From NCBI RefSeq assembly GCF_015706575.1, contig NW_024037059.1, forward strand, positions 15,723,730 through 15,787,729: a stretch of 64,000 bases of DNA. The letters run 5' to 3'. Under the pieces are notes generated by a model. That model was given only the letters and a program-made list of their open reading frames with translations. It was not told the DNA's origin and did not search any database. A program made the position numbers and the translations under genes. The number at the start of each line of letters is the position of its first letter. Position 1 is the stretch's first letter. Of this stretch, positions 46,294-58,443 are shown one piece after another. Source of the stretch: Patiria miniata (Eukaryota > Echinodermata > Asteroidea > Valvatida > Asterinidae).

Positions 46294-49030
46294 GTCCCAA
46301 TTGTTGGGGTGTGAAAAGTGAACATACGGCGACAGCACGTGTAGTTTTGGTTCACAGAGGCCCAAATAAACGAACAAATTCAAGTTTCATGTTTGATAGT
46401 AAATAATGACCCTTAATTGAGTAACAGGCATCCAGAGATTGAAGGGCCTTGTAAAAACAACAAAACAGTGCCAAATAGGTAATTTTTTCAAGAGCTGCAA
46501 GACAATGTCCTCGCTCACTACAAATCCAGCACTTCTCCTCTGAGTGTTTTCGTGATAGGTCCTTCGACCAATCTAATCTTGGCTGATCTTGAAGGCTACC
46601 GTAGGTTATCTGTCAAGTAATCCCAATCATACCTACAGGTGTGCTATAAATGCTACGTGTACCTAAAGACAATCCTTTGCAAGACTGGCAAGTCTGCTGC
46701 AAACAGATCTTTAAAGAAAAAATTGACGATTTCACGATACCATCTTGTGGATATGAAGATGCGATTCCCTAAATTTCTTTTTATGATTGTGATTGAATGA
46801 TTGCCTCCATACATAAAGAGCGACGTCTTGCGAAAACATCCATTAACTCTAGACCTGGCCCAAAACAATAGTCACGAGAAATTTTCAGACGTGCTTGCTG
46901 ACGAGCCAGCTCGTAGTAACCCGGCCTACATTAATTTATCAATCGCAGCACCTAAAGAACAAATTAAAACAACATCCATGCATGCACAACGCGTCATGAT
47001 TACGGTAATAACTCTAATGTTCAGTTAAAAAACAATGGTGTACGGTTTCCCCAGCCTAGTCATTACAGCGTTTGTTACGATGGCGCGCAAAGCCTGTTTT
47101 ATTAAAGGTATCAAGTTTCAAGCCCGGGTTGGCATTTGATGAAAAAAATGCAGAGGTACGGTGATATTAAAAACAGCTCGGGGCGTAGACGGAATGAAGG
47201 GGAGACGTGAACATGAGGAGGGGACGTTTGACTGGAAAATTGAAAAATCTGGCGTTGAAAATTACTTGGGTATGAAACGGCGATGGGTGGATGTCTGCCG
47301 GCATGTACTTAAATGCGTGGCTGACGCGTAATTGAACACGTATGCACGCATTCAGGGTTAGAGTGTGTGAGACGTGCGTCAAAACTTTCACGTCCCACAG
47401 AATGACAAAGACATTCCCATCAATGTAATAACTTTGTTATCACTTTTTTACATTTTTATTACTTTTTTGGACAGATAGAATCAGTACTGACAAAATATGC
47501 ATGGGTGAAGGGACGAGAGTAACAAATATGACCTGAATTGTTACAGCATATTCTGAGGATCGGTTTAGTCATTCATGTGCTTCATGAAAATTCAGTGCAA
47601 AATGAACATTTTTATCTGTGAAAATCACTACAGATGTGTACGTAAACTTCAATTGTTGAAGTTACGAATTTTGCTTCACTTTTGTCTTTGCATGAAAAAT
47701 ATGCTACAACCTTAGCTTCTTACACTGAAAATAACAAATTTCCCCTTTCTTTCAGGTCAGAAAGAAAGACTCAATTTCTGAGACACAACCTCTGTAAACA
47801 TATTTAATCATCTTTTCTATCTGCACTCTCTAAAAGAAGTACCCGAGGACACTCTTCACAGAACATCAACATAAAAAAGGATTAACAGAAATATTTCCCT
47901 CATGAGAATGATCATCCCATGTACAGAGTACAGCTTCAGAATAGATTTTCACAATTACTTGTCTGTAAGACGTAATAATGGAGGCCTAAAGATATTGTTT
48001 ATCAGGCAGGCTACACTTAAAGTAATCAAGACATCAACGTTAACCGCAATATAACCTCTTTCTCTGCAAGATCACCAACCTAGAAAAAAAAGTGTTCGTG
48101 GTCTAATCCAAAAACGGGTTTGATGTGATTTGAAGGTAGATGCCTCAGGAGGAATTCGGTTAGGACATTTTGTCCAGAAAGAGTTCGGGAATGAGACAGG
48201 CAATAATCAGATCTTCTCAACTGGGATGAGGGCTCCCCAGCGAGTCCTTTTTCCACAGCGCGACAAGGTTATTGCGGGATAACGCAAATATTGTGGTAGC
48301 TTGGTTCTCCAATGACACCGGAGGGGAAAAAATTAAGGAACGCGCTGGATTGAATTTCAGGACAAATTCGATTAGGTTTGCAAATTCCGAAATGCAGAAT
48401 TCACGTTGTATGTTTGCTTTTCTTTCCTGGAAAGACCGTGTACCGCTGTCTTAAACTGTTCAAAATGATTTTCGTCAAAAACTCAACCCAGAAATCTAAA
48501 ATAAGCAAATGCCATGGGGAAAATCAATCTGTAAAGAGTCATTCATTAGATCATGGTGCTTCATCAGGGCCACACTTCAGACTGCAATACAAACTTCACC
48601 GCTAAAACACTCCGAAACTGTGTGAGTCATCGCTGAACGTCACACCACTACACTGACAACTAGATACTACTGGGCATCATACCTGTCTGTTTTTCAGAAT
48701 TTGACACGCAGGCACTGCGCATGAATATGCATCAATTCAACATGACACTGGCAGAATATCACTTGACTTGCATGTCAAACACCAGCTTTTCTGTTGAGTG
48801 GCATTAAAGACTGAATTGGAACAAACTTCCTGAAACAACTGACAATCTCAAGTGGCTTTTACGGTCTTGCCTGGGGCAATTTTCCTTAAAAAATAAAAAA
48901 TAAAACAAATCTAACTACAAAAATCTATCGAAGAAATACATGTAAACACCAAAGATACCGTACCAAGAGAACTTCAAAACAGCACCTGAAGGAATCAAAT
49001 ACATAGTTTAAAATGCAACAAAGTTAATCC
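46294..49030. other. Noncoding stretch, probably intronic or downstream of TBC1D19-like
   Basis: Searched on the minus strand for further TBC-domain exons without success. Moderately GC-rich blocks at about 47040-47400 and 48120-48420 are non-repetitive. No mobile element recognised. Confidence 0.5.
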
Positions 49031-49432
49031 GTTTTCTTGAATCTGTTTTTCTTCTTGTTTCGAACAAGAACAGGAGTAAACTCTTTACGTTTCTCCAACT
49101 TTCTCCATGTAGTTCTCTCAGGTTGAACGCAGAGTTTTTATGCAGTGCACGGGTGTTCTTAATTTTTTTCAGTGCAATTTATTTGGGGTGTGTGTATCTG
49201 TATATTGCTTGTTTTTTCTGGCTGGTCCGTGATTAATTTTTTTTAAATATATATTTTAAGTGTTTTTATGTACCCCGCATTTAACTGTTTACTATTTTTA
49301 GTGTTTTCTACAATTGTAATTTTTAAATGAATTGTACTGTATAATTGCTGGGCACCTCTGGAAAACAGTGTACCGGTACCACTGAGAGGTTTCCCCAGGG
49401 TAAATAAGAAATAAATAAACTTAATACAACCC
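49031..49432 (+). mobile_element. LINE 3' UTR remnant with AATAAA-type tail
   Basis: T-rich noncoding sequence ending TTGCTGGGCACCTCTGGAAA ... TTTCCCCAGGGTAAATAAG and then an AATAAATAAA tail at about 49415-49432. This layout (short direct hairpin-like GCACCTCTGG/CCAGGG segment, then a simple tail) resembles 3' ends of CR1/L2-type LINEs of marine invertebrates as I remember them. No reverse transcriptase sequence is attached, so it is a 5'-truncated copy. Confidence 0.4.
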
Positions 49433-49447
49433 TTAATCTCAATTTAA

Positions 49448-49962
49448 AGGGAATATACATCATTTGCTTTTGCTGTAATTTTCAGAAATGGATGGAATTG
49501 GGGGGTTGGAAATATAAAGCAAATATAGTTACACTGACTTTTTGGAGGTTTTTGGTTCGAAAATGCTATAAAAACCAAGAAAAACGATCATTTTCCTGTA
49601 GTCTGGTTCCCTGACTCCATATAAGAAGAATTAGAGCAGTTTACATACATTCGGGAATTGTAAGGTCAGGGAACCAGTCTAGCTGGCTCGTACCCGTTCA
49701 TAGGTTTGTAATCGATTGCAAACAAGTGCAATGGTCCATTGGGGCCAGTATTTGAAAAAAAAGCCAGTTGTTTCCAACGCTGATCGGCCGATCAGCGTTG
49801 GAAATTGATACAAAAATACCACTTTTCTTGAAAATGACAGTATACCAGGTGCCATAATTTTACAGGATGCTTTAGACTGTCATTTACCAACATCCTATTA
49901 TGGTATTTCGCAAAAACTTGGTAGTTTTATTTTTCGATGTTTGCAAATGTTGTATATTCCCT
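49448..49962 (+). mobile_element. TTAA-flanked MITE (Kolobok-like), copy B
   Basis: A 515-bp element flanked by TTAA (49444-49447 and 49963-49966), with ends AGGGAATATACATCATTTGC and the complement of AGGGAATATACAACATTTGC. It contains a perfect 34-bp palindrome (49771-49804) centred on TCGGCCGA. Outside that, a second inverted pair is visible, TCTGGTTCCCTGAC near 49600 and GTCAGGGAACCAG near 49665. The sequence could therefore fold into several stacked hairpins. No open frame of note. Confidence 0.9.
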
Positions 49963-50689
49963 TTAAGAGTACATAAACATGTCCTCAACTAGCATAAAAA
50001 GCTGTACAATCTTACGAAGAACATTGGCATTTGAAGTCTATACTACTACGTGTATGCGTAGTTCCCAGTAAAGCACAACCATTATGCTGCTCGAGTGTAC
50101 TCCTCTTCAAGTAAACAAAATCAAGTAGTTTAGAGAACCGGACAACATGTGCGCGAAGCAAGTCATCCGTAGTTTAAGAAAGGCCTAGTGCTCACCAAGG
50201 TGTTAACTGATTTGGTTCTGTGGAGAATTCATGGAACTCTGGAAAAACGTTTTGTCTTGACGTTAAATCAATGCCCATCTTCACGCATGCTGATTGGACC
50301 GACCGAAAGGGCATTCGTGTGCGTGTTGCAAAACCAAGTTATCGGATGATTATGTTTTCAAAACTGATGTTTTCAAAGAAATACAGTGTTAAGTGTCTGG
50401 TGTACGTTTACATGCAGGGCTTGCAACAACAATTGCATCTTTTTTGTACAGAGAATAAACTTAGTTTAACCAGAATGGATAGTATAAAATGAAAAGCACA
50501 GCAGTACTCAGAATGTAATAACACTTTCTTATACACGTAACAGCAGATAGGCCTACTGTCTTTACAAAAGCTGCCGAGACTATGTTCCTTCATGCAAAAA
50601 TGAAGATGTTGCGCCAACATCCACAAATAGATGTTGATTAATTTCCTAAAATCAAGAAAGAGTGAATAAAAATAAAAAGCAGTACTCAC

Positions 50690-50841
50690 GATATCATCAG
50701 TGGTGACGCCCAGCATGCTCGCCCACATGTCAGCTCGTAAGCCTCCCGGGCAGCCAGTCTTGGCATACTGCTGGGCCAGTGCCGAGTGGTTGGCCTGTAG
50801 GATCCTCCGACCCAAACGCATCCTCTCCGCGTCAAAGAGTT
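50690..50841 (-). CDS. TBC1D19: TBC1D19-like gene, exon entering the TBC domain
   Basis: Internal exon of 152 nt on the minus strand, between a TTTACAG acceptor and an ATC/GTGAGT donor. With the single base carried over from 56505-56577 it reads ELFDAERMRLGRRIL, then a QANHSALAQQY segment, then GLRADMWASMLGV ending in TTDDI. This aligns with the ELFENEHVRIGQKVL ... AQQYIRQGSP ... LRAELWALILN region recalled from human TBC1D19. The R-x-x-x-W pattern (RADMW) is the first signature of TBC Rab-GAP domains, so this exon enters that domain; the catalytic arginine and glutamine fingers would lie in later exons. I searched the minus strand below 50690 for the following YYEQLK-like exon and found none, so the rest of the domain lies outside the window or in exons I missed. 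An open frame continuing past the donor is intron read-through. Confidence 0.87.
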
Positions 50842-51719
50842 CTGTAAAGTAGGCATCACAAGACAGTCAAGGAATAATTAATGCATTCAGACTTGCAAGT
50901 TTTTACCAATGCACTAAAACTGTTTTTGCCAGGAGCAGGATAACGATTCCCGCATAATCATGGAAGTACCAACAATATTGAAAACAATTCCATTGTACAA
51001 AATGGCTCACTTGGGTGGGGACAACACACGAAGAAATATGTTTTACAAATCCAAATTTTTCGGCCTGTCACAATGTTGTTTATTATTCATTAAATATATC
51101 ATTTTGAAGGGTTTGAGATTATGACGCCTAAAACTTTCACCTGTGCAACGTTTGCTCCCTGCCATAACAAAATAAAAAGTATTTTTGTTCAAAGTTTGAA
51201 GTGTAAGTTCTGGGGGGGAGGGAGGGAGGGTAGGACAAGAAGCTACACGCTCGGAGGGGTCACTGAAATTTTATGCAGCAGCCATCTTAGAGGCTTGTTT
51301 TGTTACAGGGCTTAAGTTCAGTAACAACAAATGAACACAAGGTCTATTTATGCCTCTCCCTGTGCGTAATGCCCACAGAAACACAGTTAGTATAACATCC
51401 ACAGAAACACCCTGTATCCTACAGCGGGATGGGTTTGTTGTCATCGGCGAAACTACTCCCATAATCCCTGACTGAATCCTGTCTGACAACCGTAAAATCC
51501 CCCCAGACTTGGGACTCTGTCATCCCTGTAATCAGTCGTAGTCGCACGTAGTGAGTGATAACAAGGCAAACATCTTGCAAACACATGTGTACTTTCCTGA
51601 GCCTAATTCAGTTGCTTGTAAAAAGATACAGGTGGTAAATATTTGATGATGAATCTTTTTTTTTTTCGATCTAATCGTGCTTATTCCATTTACAGGACCT
51701 ACGATTGCAGCTATGTTAA

Positions 51720-52229
51720 AGGTACTATGTTTGCTTTTGTTGTAATTTTCAGAAATGGATGGATTTGGGGGTTAGTATTTCATAGCAAATATTGTTACAT
51801 TGACCTGTTTAAAGTTTTGTGTTCATAGATGCTGGAAAACCAAGGGGAAAAAAGTTGTTCTTGAGGTCTGGTTCCCTGACCCTACTTCGAACGAAATAGA
51901 GCAATTTACAGATGTCGGGAATTGTAAGGTCAGGGAACCACACTAGTTGGCTTGCACCTATTCACAGATGTGTAACTGATTGCAAACAAAATGTGGACCA
52001 ACTTACTTTAGGAAATTGGGGCAGAATTTGAAAAAAAAAGTCAACGATGGTCGGCCAACCATTTTTGGATATTGATACAAAAACTCCACTTTTCTTGAAA
52101 ATGACAGCACACCCGGTGCAATATTTTCACAGAATGCCTGAGACTATTATTCACTTACAGTCAAGTAAGGTATTTCATAATAATTTGGTAGTTTTGTTTT
52201 TTGATGTTTGCAAATGTTGCATATTACCT
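51720..52229 (+). mobile_element. TTAA-flanked MITE (Kolobok-like), copy C, in a TBC1D19-like intron
   Basis: A 510-bp copy in the same orientation as copy B, flanked by TTAA (51716-51719 and 52230-52233). Its ends are AGGTACTATGTTTGC and the complement of AGGTAATATGCAACATTTGC, more diverged than in copies A and B. The central palindrome has decayed to GGTCGGCCAACC. The inverted TCTGGTTCCCTGAC pair is retained. It lies in the intron between 50841 and 56505. Confidence 0.87.
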
Positions 52230-52233
52230 TTAA

Positions 52234-53715
52234 ACAATGAAAACCTAAGAGATATATTGGCTATGCGATAAGCGTAGCGGCAGAACTCGATATCAACCCC
52301 AAATACAAAAAAAAAAAAGTAAGTTGATGTAAGTCAGATTTAAATAGCCACTAACCAATTTCTTTGTTGATAGTGCACATTAGGGTATTAAAAAGGGGAC
52401 CAAGTTCAAAACCAACCAGAGTTATTTGATTAGTCAAAGTCTAACATTGACATTTGTGTAATTCTTCTGTAACATGAAATTGGTTCTCCCTCATTCAAAA
52501 GTTGAAGTAACTGCTTAAAATCCTAGCTACACTTCATCTCTGTAGCAATTTGTGCAGTCAAATAGAAGTTCCATAGGAATGGGTCCTTCATTAGTATCTC
52601 TTATTATCGGAGTGCAACCTTCTCACTGCATTGCTTCCACAATGTTTATTTCTTAACATAAACACGATCACCACCGAGTACATGAATCATCCATGCAAGG
52701 CTTGTCTGAAGTTGTCTCATTATGAAACCGACGAATGCAGCATCCATTTGGATCCTAGCTATCAGAGGAATTCTAAACTGGCATTTTGCTCTCTATGTCA
52801 ACCATTCGCTAGTGCTTCGGATGTCGTAATGGCCAAATCTGTTTGCTCGAATCTCCAGCTGTTGTTTTCGTTTACAGAATTAGAAAGCATTGTGTTTGCG
52901 GTCCCCCTTAGTCTGGGGACCGACTGGAGAGTTTGGCAAGCCATTCAAATGGAGGAGATCAAATTTACGAGCTGGATGAATCGAAGGAGCTTCCTCCGTG
53001 TTGCCAATTTACTCCGGCGGAATCAAGCGGGAAGGAAACGACTCTTATGTTTGAATAACCATTGCTGCGTCTTGCCGTCCCATAGGTGGAACCAATTCAA
53101 TTTGCTTGGAGGGAAAATAAAAATACATCAAAGTTGAGTGGAGGGAGAGAAGTGCATGTATCTTTATGAGGTACTTCCTGCCCCGACAAACTTTTGTTGA
53201 CCTGGCCCTTCCCGAAAACCCTTTCCCCCTCTTAGCTTTACTCTCAGACCTATCCAAACTATTTGTTTTCAACGTTTGCAAGCACAACACACACCGTTGA
53301 ACTAAGAAAATACCAGTAGGTCAAAGGCTCTTCAGTGCCACTTAAACTTTCTGGTCGTGTGCCTCTGTTTGAATACATCTCCTTTGAGCAAATATTGATC
53401 TTGATACTGTTACACGACGCTTAGCGGGATATTCATTGGTTCGTCCAGCTTTCAGTGCCACAAACAACTCCAGCCAAAAAAAATGAAAGCAGCAATCCAG
53501 ACTGGATTTTTATTCATGGCAGAGGAAATTCAACATGGCAGCTTCAGATAAAGTCGGGATGGGAAGATTGGGGAAGTTAGAAAGATGTTGGATTTACTGT
53601 GAGAGTGCACAGATAATTGGGGGAAAATACAACAAGGAAAACAAAGTCTGTAACTGGAAGGCCAACAAAGTAAGACTCGATAACCTAGTTGGTATATCAC
53701 TGGTATGATCATTAT
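52234..53715. other. Intronic block with a 168-codon unassigned frame
   Basis: In the intron between 50841 and 56505. The plus-strand frame 52631-53137 is the longest non-repeat frame outside the transposase, but it shows no domain, no good upstream acceptor and ordinary composition. The block 52660-53240 is non-repetitive and GC-richer than the intron around it and could be conserved noncoding DNA. Confidence 0.4.
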
Positions 53716-54183
53716 CTACAATCAACCAAAAAAGAAAGTCCTCCCCCCCCCCCCCTTCCAATACTTTTTTGTCTTACTCACCAACTACTGAGCACCCCTC
53801 GCTCAAATAACGACTGATCAGTACAGAAATTCCTTAGCAATCCAGCCATACTCTTTATTTGGCTTAAAGCAGTGCTAATGTGTACGAGTTTATGCAATTT
53901 ATGACAAATGATACCGAAAACAGTTGCACTTTTGTATACGTGCAGGTTGTGGTTCACACTCACCTTGCGCGCATACAAAAGTGCAACTTTTTCTTCGGTA
54001 TCATTTGTCATAAATTGCATAATCTTGTACACATTATCACTGTTTTGGGCCAAACAAAGAATATGGCTGGATTGCAAAGGAATTTCTGTACTGATCAGTC
54101 GTAATTTGAGCAAGATGTGCCGAGAAATTTTAAGTTAGGCAAAAAAGTATTAAGGGGGGACTTTCTTTTTTGGGTGAGTGTAG
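53716..54183. mobile_element. Large foldback MITE with about 210-bp arms
   Basis: A long inverted repeat. The left arm runs from CTACAATCAACCAAAAAAG (53716) to about 53945; the right arm is its imperfect complement, ending near 54183 with CTACACTCACCCAAAAAAG on the other strand. The loop is only about 30 bp (around 53945-53975). Strongly matching internal blocks include CAAATGATACCGAAAACAG/TTCGGTATCATTTG and GCACTTTTGTAT/ATACAAAAGTGC. Target duplication is unclear; flanking TA is possible. It sits in the TBC1D19-like intron. Confidence 0.85.
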
Positions 54184-56504
54184 TAGCATGTTCGAATCAA
54201 ACTTAAATCAATTATCTCGATTCAATTTTATTATTAAGTTATACATGTAGCAGCAAACCAGTTTGTCACCCCTTTTTGTGGTTTCTTTTTTAGTTTTGTC
54301 TTCTTTTTTTCTTTAAATTTTTTGATGGGAATATAATTCTTGGAGGTTTATACAATGACAAAATCAAAATGAAAATGTTTAATGCTGATTCCAAAATTTA
54401 CCAGTTTAATTTGTAAACACTGTATGCTCAGTGTTTTTCCGAGAGCCCACAGGAAAAATAAATAACCAAGATTGGACAATATGTTTATTTGATTGAGGGA
54501 TCAATTCATACTGTTAATTCCTGGAACAAAGGAATGTTTTGTTCCGAAGGAACACTACAAATAGATCGGCTATGTCCCAAACTTGGATATTTTTTATCTT
54601 CGTCATTCTGTTCTTTGTCATTTTGTGCTGATCTCTGCAAATTATTTACGAACATGACTATTTTGTTAGAGTGGTTTCATCAGTCAACCCAGCAAAGTAA
54701 ACATGGTTCCTAGGGAAGCTTAAGCATGCAATTGTCATACAACGTAGAAAAAATAAGATATAAATTCATTACTTTTATAATGCTGAATGTCCGTAACGAA
54801 AAGCACTAGGGAATTTTTTGAATCATGCACAGAATTACAAGCAGTGTTTGCTTTATAAGAAAAACAACATTTCACTTACGGAAATACAAACAACGAACCA
54901 GTGTTTGTATAAAACCATAAAAGCAGTCATTTATCATTTGGAGTCTACTAAGTGCATGTTATTAAAGTAGTATTAACATAAACCCATGCGTAGAACTTTT
55001 CCACCGTTGAAAAATTAATCAGTTGCCCGTCGAAAATTCAGCTTTCTCCACAACGGGAAAATGTGACTACTAGTAATGACAAAATTATGAGAATACAGAA
55101 AATTAATTTCATGTGGAAACATTCCAGTTATATTTAAGAAGTTAGATTGCAAAAAATACAACGCGATGAACATTATGTACAGTGTATTTACTTGAAAGAT
55201 TTTGTAAGGGCCACCTCAGCTTCCCCTCCCCCCCCCCCAAAAAAAAAAATCTATCATGGAACTTTGGTGTGGTCTGACAACAACATTGTGTGGTTCTTGT
55301 TTTGGAGAAACCAAGTTCAAAAGCTGATAGTATGTTTTTCTCCAGAAGTGCGTGTTTGGGTAAAAAAAAAAAGAGAAGAAAATTGTGTTTTAAAAATTAG
55401 ATTATGCTTTGCAGCTGCTGGCTTTTATCTGTCATCATTTTCCTATTAAAAACCGTCAGTCTTACAAGATCCACGTTTTGCACGTAGCTGTGAACGTTAT
55501 CTCGTCAACTGCCAGAGTGCGACTGACAATTATAGGCGCAAGGAACACAATTGGCTGTGTCTCATGCTTCCGGCTTGCGTTCATTAAATACGCAACTTCT
55601 ATAGAGGCTCCGTAGGTGCTTGTCACCTCGGTGCATTTACGTCATCACACAAAGGGACTGTGCGCAGATAGTGGCAGTAACACTCTTGTTGTCAAACATC
55701 TAATGTTACTCTGCAGTCCAAGGCGTGTTTTCTCTGATAACAACAAATACGCGCAAATCCCTTGTGCTAACAGCAGACTTTCGGCATATCAGCGACGGTG
55801 CAGAAAGATCATGTAAATGCCACTTTTATATTTGTGTGTGCATTCTCAGGGAGCTTTTAAAGCTTCTGATGATTTCTGTTCAATAATGTGACATCTAGAC
55901 CTGTAGTCAGTTGAATGGCACTTATTCTGTCAAGAAGTAGAAAGGAAATTTTGGAAGAAAACTTAAGTATGCTTCGGCTCCGACTGTTGCTATTGAGAAA
56001 GTTTCCTTTTCTTTGACTGAAACTTAAACCACCTTCACTCTTCATTTTAATGTTTGACACAACTGAATTAACACCAGACAGGAGTGGAAATGTTCCGGAA
56101 ATTCGCTCACACAAGTTTAATAAAATGTAGCAAATTAGACCAGCTCGGCTGGAGGTACGAGCACGTCTGGCAACACTGACCTGGACATTTTCATAACTCT
56201 GTCGTGATTTGTGTTCCAAACAACCCCTTTGATCCCTAGCAGCACTTGAAAAGACGTGTCCGAGCCACAAGGGCCCTTGGGAGAGTTTTTACAATATTTA
56301 CTCCCGGCAAATATTGCCAAGTCCTTAGGTGAACGGGGATATTCGTGTTTCTCTCAACGTGTCCTTATTAAAAACAAAAGAAGAACTAATATTGGGGAGG
56401 GGAGGGGTAAAGTGGTCATACATGTAGAATGTCGACAGGATGTTTAAATTTTGATGATTTTTTTTTATCAGAGGAGGGATGGGGTGATTTTGATTGGTAC
56501 CCAC
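54184..56504. other. Intronic noncoding DNA
   Basis: Part of the TBC1D19-like intron. Contains a C run passing into an A run at about 55227-55248 and a CpG-richer patch near 55460-55800. No exon recognised on either strand. Confidence 0.5.
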
Positions 56505-56577
56505 CTGCTGAAGTATCTGCATGGTCATCTACTCCAGTCTGTGGGGTACCGGCTGAAAATTCCTTGTAATGCTCTCT
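56505..56577 (-). CDS. TBC1D19: TBC1D19-like gene, middle exon (73 nt)
   Basis: Short internal exon on the minus strand. It starts after a CAG acceptor in phase 0, which fits the exon at 60276-60436, and ends after one base of the next codon at a GCAG/GTGGGT donor, which fits the exon at 50690-50841. It encodes 24 residues, REHYKEFSAG then TPQTGVDDHADTSA. The GVDD motif matches the GIDD that precedes the PELFENE segment in the human protein, while the rest is a variable linker. Too short to identify alone, it is fixed by the compatible phases and the joined reading frame. The intron to the upstream exon is about 3.7 kb and the one to the downstream exon about 5.7 kb. Confidence 0.82.
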
Positions 56578-57161
56578 CTGAGGACATAGAAATACAAATT
56601 AAAAATTAACCAATGCTGTCTTCAAATTGTTTCCTCTATACTGATGAGTTACTAAAGGATGTCACTTCCGTCACTATGCATTCTTTTTGGGCTTCCAACA
56701 ATATCATTGTAATCATGAACTTCCCCAAAAAAAACTGAAGCATAAACAGTGAAACTTACTACTTCCTGAATGTTCTGGAATTACATAAGAACAGGATTCT
56801 TAATCTTAATTTCAATTAAATCATTACTTATCATGTGCCACTTTTTTTGTTTCGTCTCAATTAAAAACCCTTGCATCAACTTATGTAATGCTAAAATTAA
56901 GCAATTCAATCATTAAAAATGTTTGTTTGTGTGGAGACACATCCAGTTTAACTTTTGGAATTGATCGAGTTAGGACTCTTAGTTTGTCAGGACAAGTGAA
57001 GTTCACTATCTCTCGGGGTCACTGGAGATCATGTGTTAAACACAGTGTTGTAATCGAGACCTCCATGACAAGAGTCAACTTAATAACTGACAAGCTACTG
57101 AAATAAACTGTGACAAGAGCATTCTTTTGTCATTGGCTGTCCCTTCTTGCCTGTGGCCCAA

Positions 57162-57558
57162 TTTGTGATTTGACTTGTGATTGGCTTGTGATTAGCTTGT
57201 GATTGACTTGTGATTGACATACAATTTACTTGCGATTGGCTCATGATTGGCTTGTAATTGACATGTGATTGACTTGTGATTGACTTGTGATTGGCTTGTG
57301 ATTGACTTGTGATTGACACGCAATTTACTTGCGATGGGCTCATAATTGGCTTGTGATTGACCTGTGATTGGCTTGTGATTGACATGCCATTGATTTGTGA
57401 TTGGCTTGTGATTGACATGCGATTGACAATGTGACTGACTTGTGATTAGCTTATGATTGGCTTGTGATTGACATGCAATTGACTTGTGATTGGCTTATGA
57501 TTGGCCTGTGATTGGCTTATGATTGGCTGGTAATTGACATGTGATTGGCTTGTGATTA
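57162..57558. repeat. 11-bp minisatellite (TTGTGATTGRC)n in a TBC1D19-like intron
   Basis: About 36 units of 11 bp, mainly TTGTGATTGGC and TTGTGATTGAC, with variants such as ACAATTTAC and TCATGATTGGC. Some variants recur in the same order roughly 100 bp apart, suggesting higher-order duplication. The minus-strand open frame of SQVNHKPIT-like repeats is an artefact. It lies between exons at 56577 and 60276. Confidence 0.92.
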
Positions 57559-57851
57559 CCACTCAAACCACCTCAAACACCGATGGGCATTTGTCCCAGC
57601 TGACAAGTTTGCATGTGAACTTAAACTTATAATGCAACCTAAGCTTGACGCCTATAGCCAGCCTACTTCCCTTGCTTTGTCACACAACGTAATATACATT
57701 TGTGGGGAGTTTGATTTTTAGTTATCTCTAAATTTAGGAAGTCTTCAAGTCGCACTTTTACTACAGAGGTGGTCTTAATTAATATTTTTTTTTATTGTTT
57801 ATTTTTTTTAGCGTTTTTGGATAACGAAGTGAACAGTTCTTTTTTTTTATT

Positions 57852-57899
57852 ATAAAATATTGGATTATTTTTTAAATAATAAATAATCCAATATTTTAT
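57852..57899. repeat. Perfect 18-bp stem-loop
   Basis: ATAAAATATTGGATTATT (57852-57869) and its exact complement (57882-57899) flank a 12-nt AT-only loop. It lies in AT-rich intronic DNA. Could be a small inverted repeat or a cruciform-forming site. Confidence 0.8.
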
Positions 57900-58443
57900 C
57901 TTCTACAATCCATTGTCTGAATGAACAAAAGTAGCCCCCGAAATCAATCCTCTCTGCTGAATGAAATGTCTTCAGTCTCTTGAAATACTGGATTGGCAGC
58001 TGGTTCATCACTGTTTTTATACAGTAGCAGTAGCCTTTAGATGATTCCTGTTTATTCCTGAACATGTTATTACCAAATGTCCAGCCCAAGTCCCACCCAC
58101 ACAAATATACAACCACCATCAAACATTAACAATATGTCTTCTACGCTAATCCACTTAAAAGGTTTGTTCATAAACACGTGTATCCAAACAGATATCGTCA
58201 AGCACTACTAGCAAAGCCAGTGTTTGATGGGCTTCATGGCTAATGGCACGCTTTCTGACAAACAAGTTGTCTAATTCATGATATTGCCATCTACTCATGT
58301 CTTTTGGTGATTTAATCGGAATCTAGCTGAATAATTGACAAGGAGATATGTTCATATGTGCCGAAAAGGTTGGCACGTTTCCAAGAAGATCAATCAATTG
58401 TACCAACTGCCGAGATTGATATCTCAAATCTCTTGCTTTGCAG

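Noticed and set aside
52631-53137. 168-codon plus-strand open frame as a gene
   Set aside because: No domain, motif or signal recognised, no good splice or start context, and it lies in an intron of a gene on the other strand. Kept only as a possible conserved noncoding block.
57095-57418. 107-codon minus-strand SQVNHKPIT repeat protein
   Set aside because: Translation of the 11-bp minisatellite. The unit is not a multiple of three, so the peptide repeat only arises every 33 bp.
57162-57558. CRISPR-like repeat array
   Set aside because: Units are contiguous 11-mers without unique spacers, and the DNA is animal.
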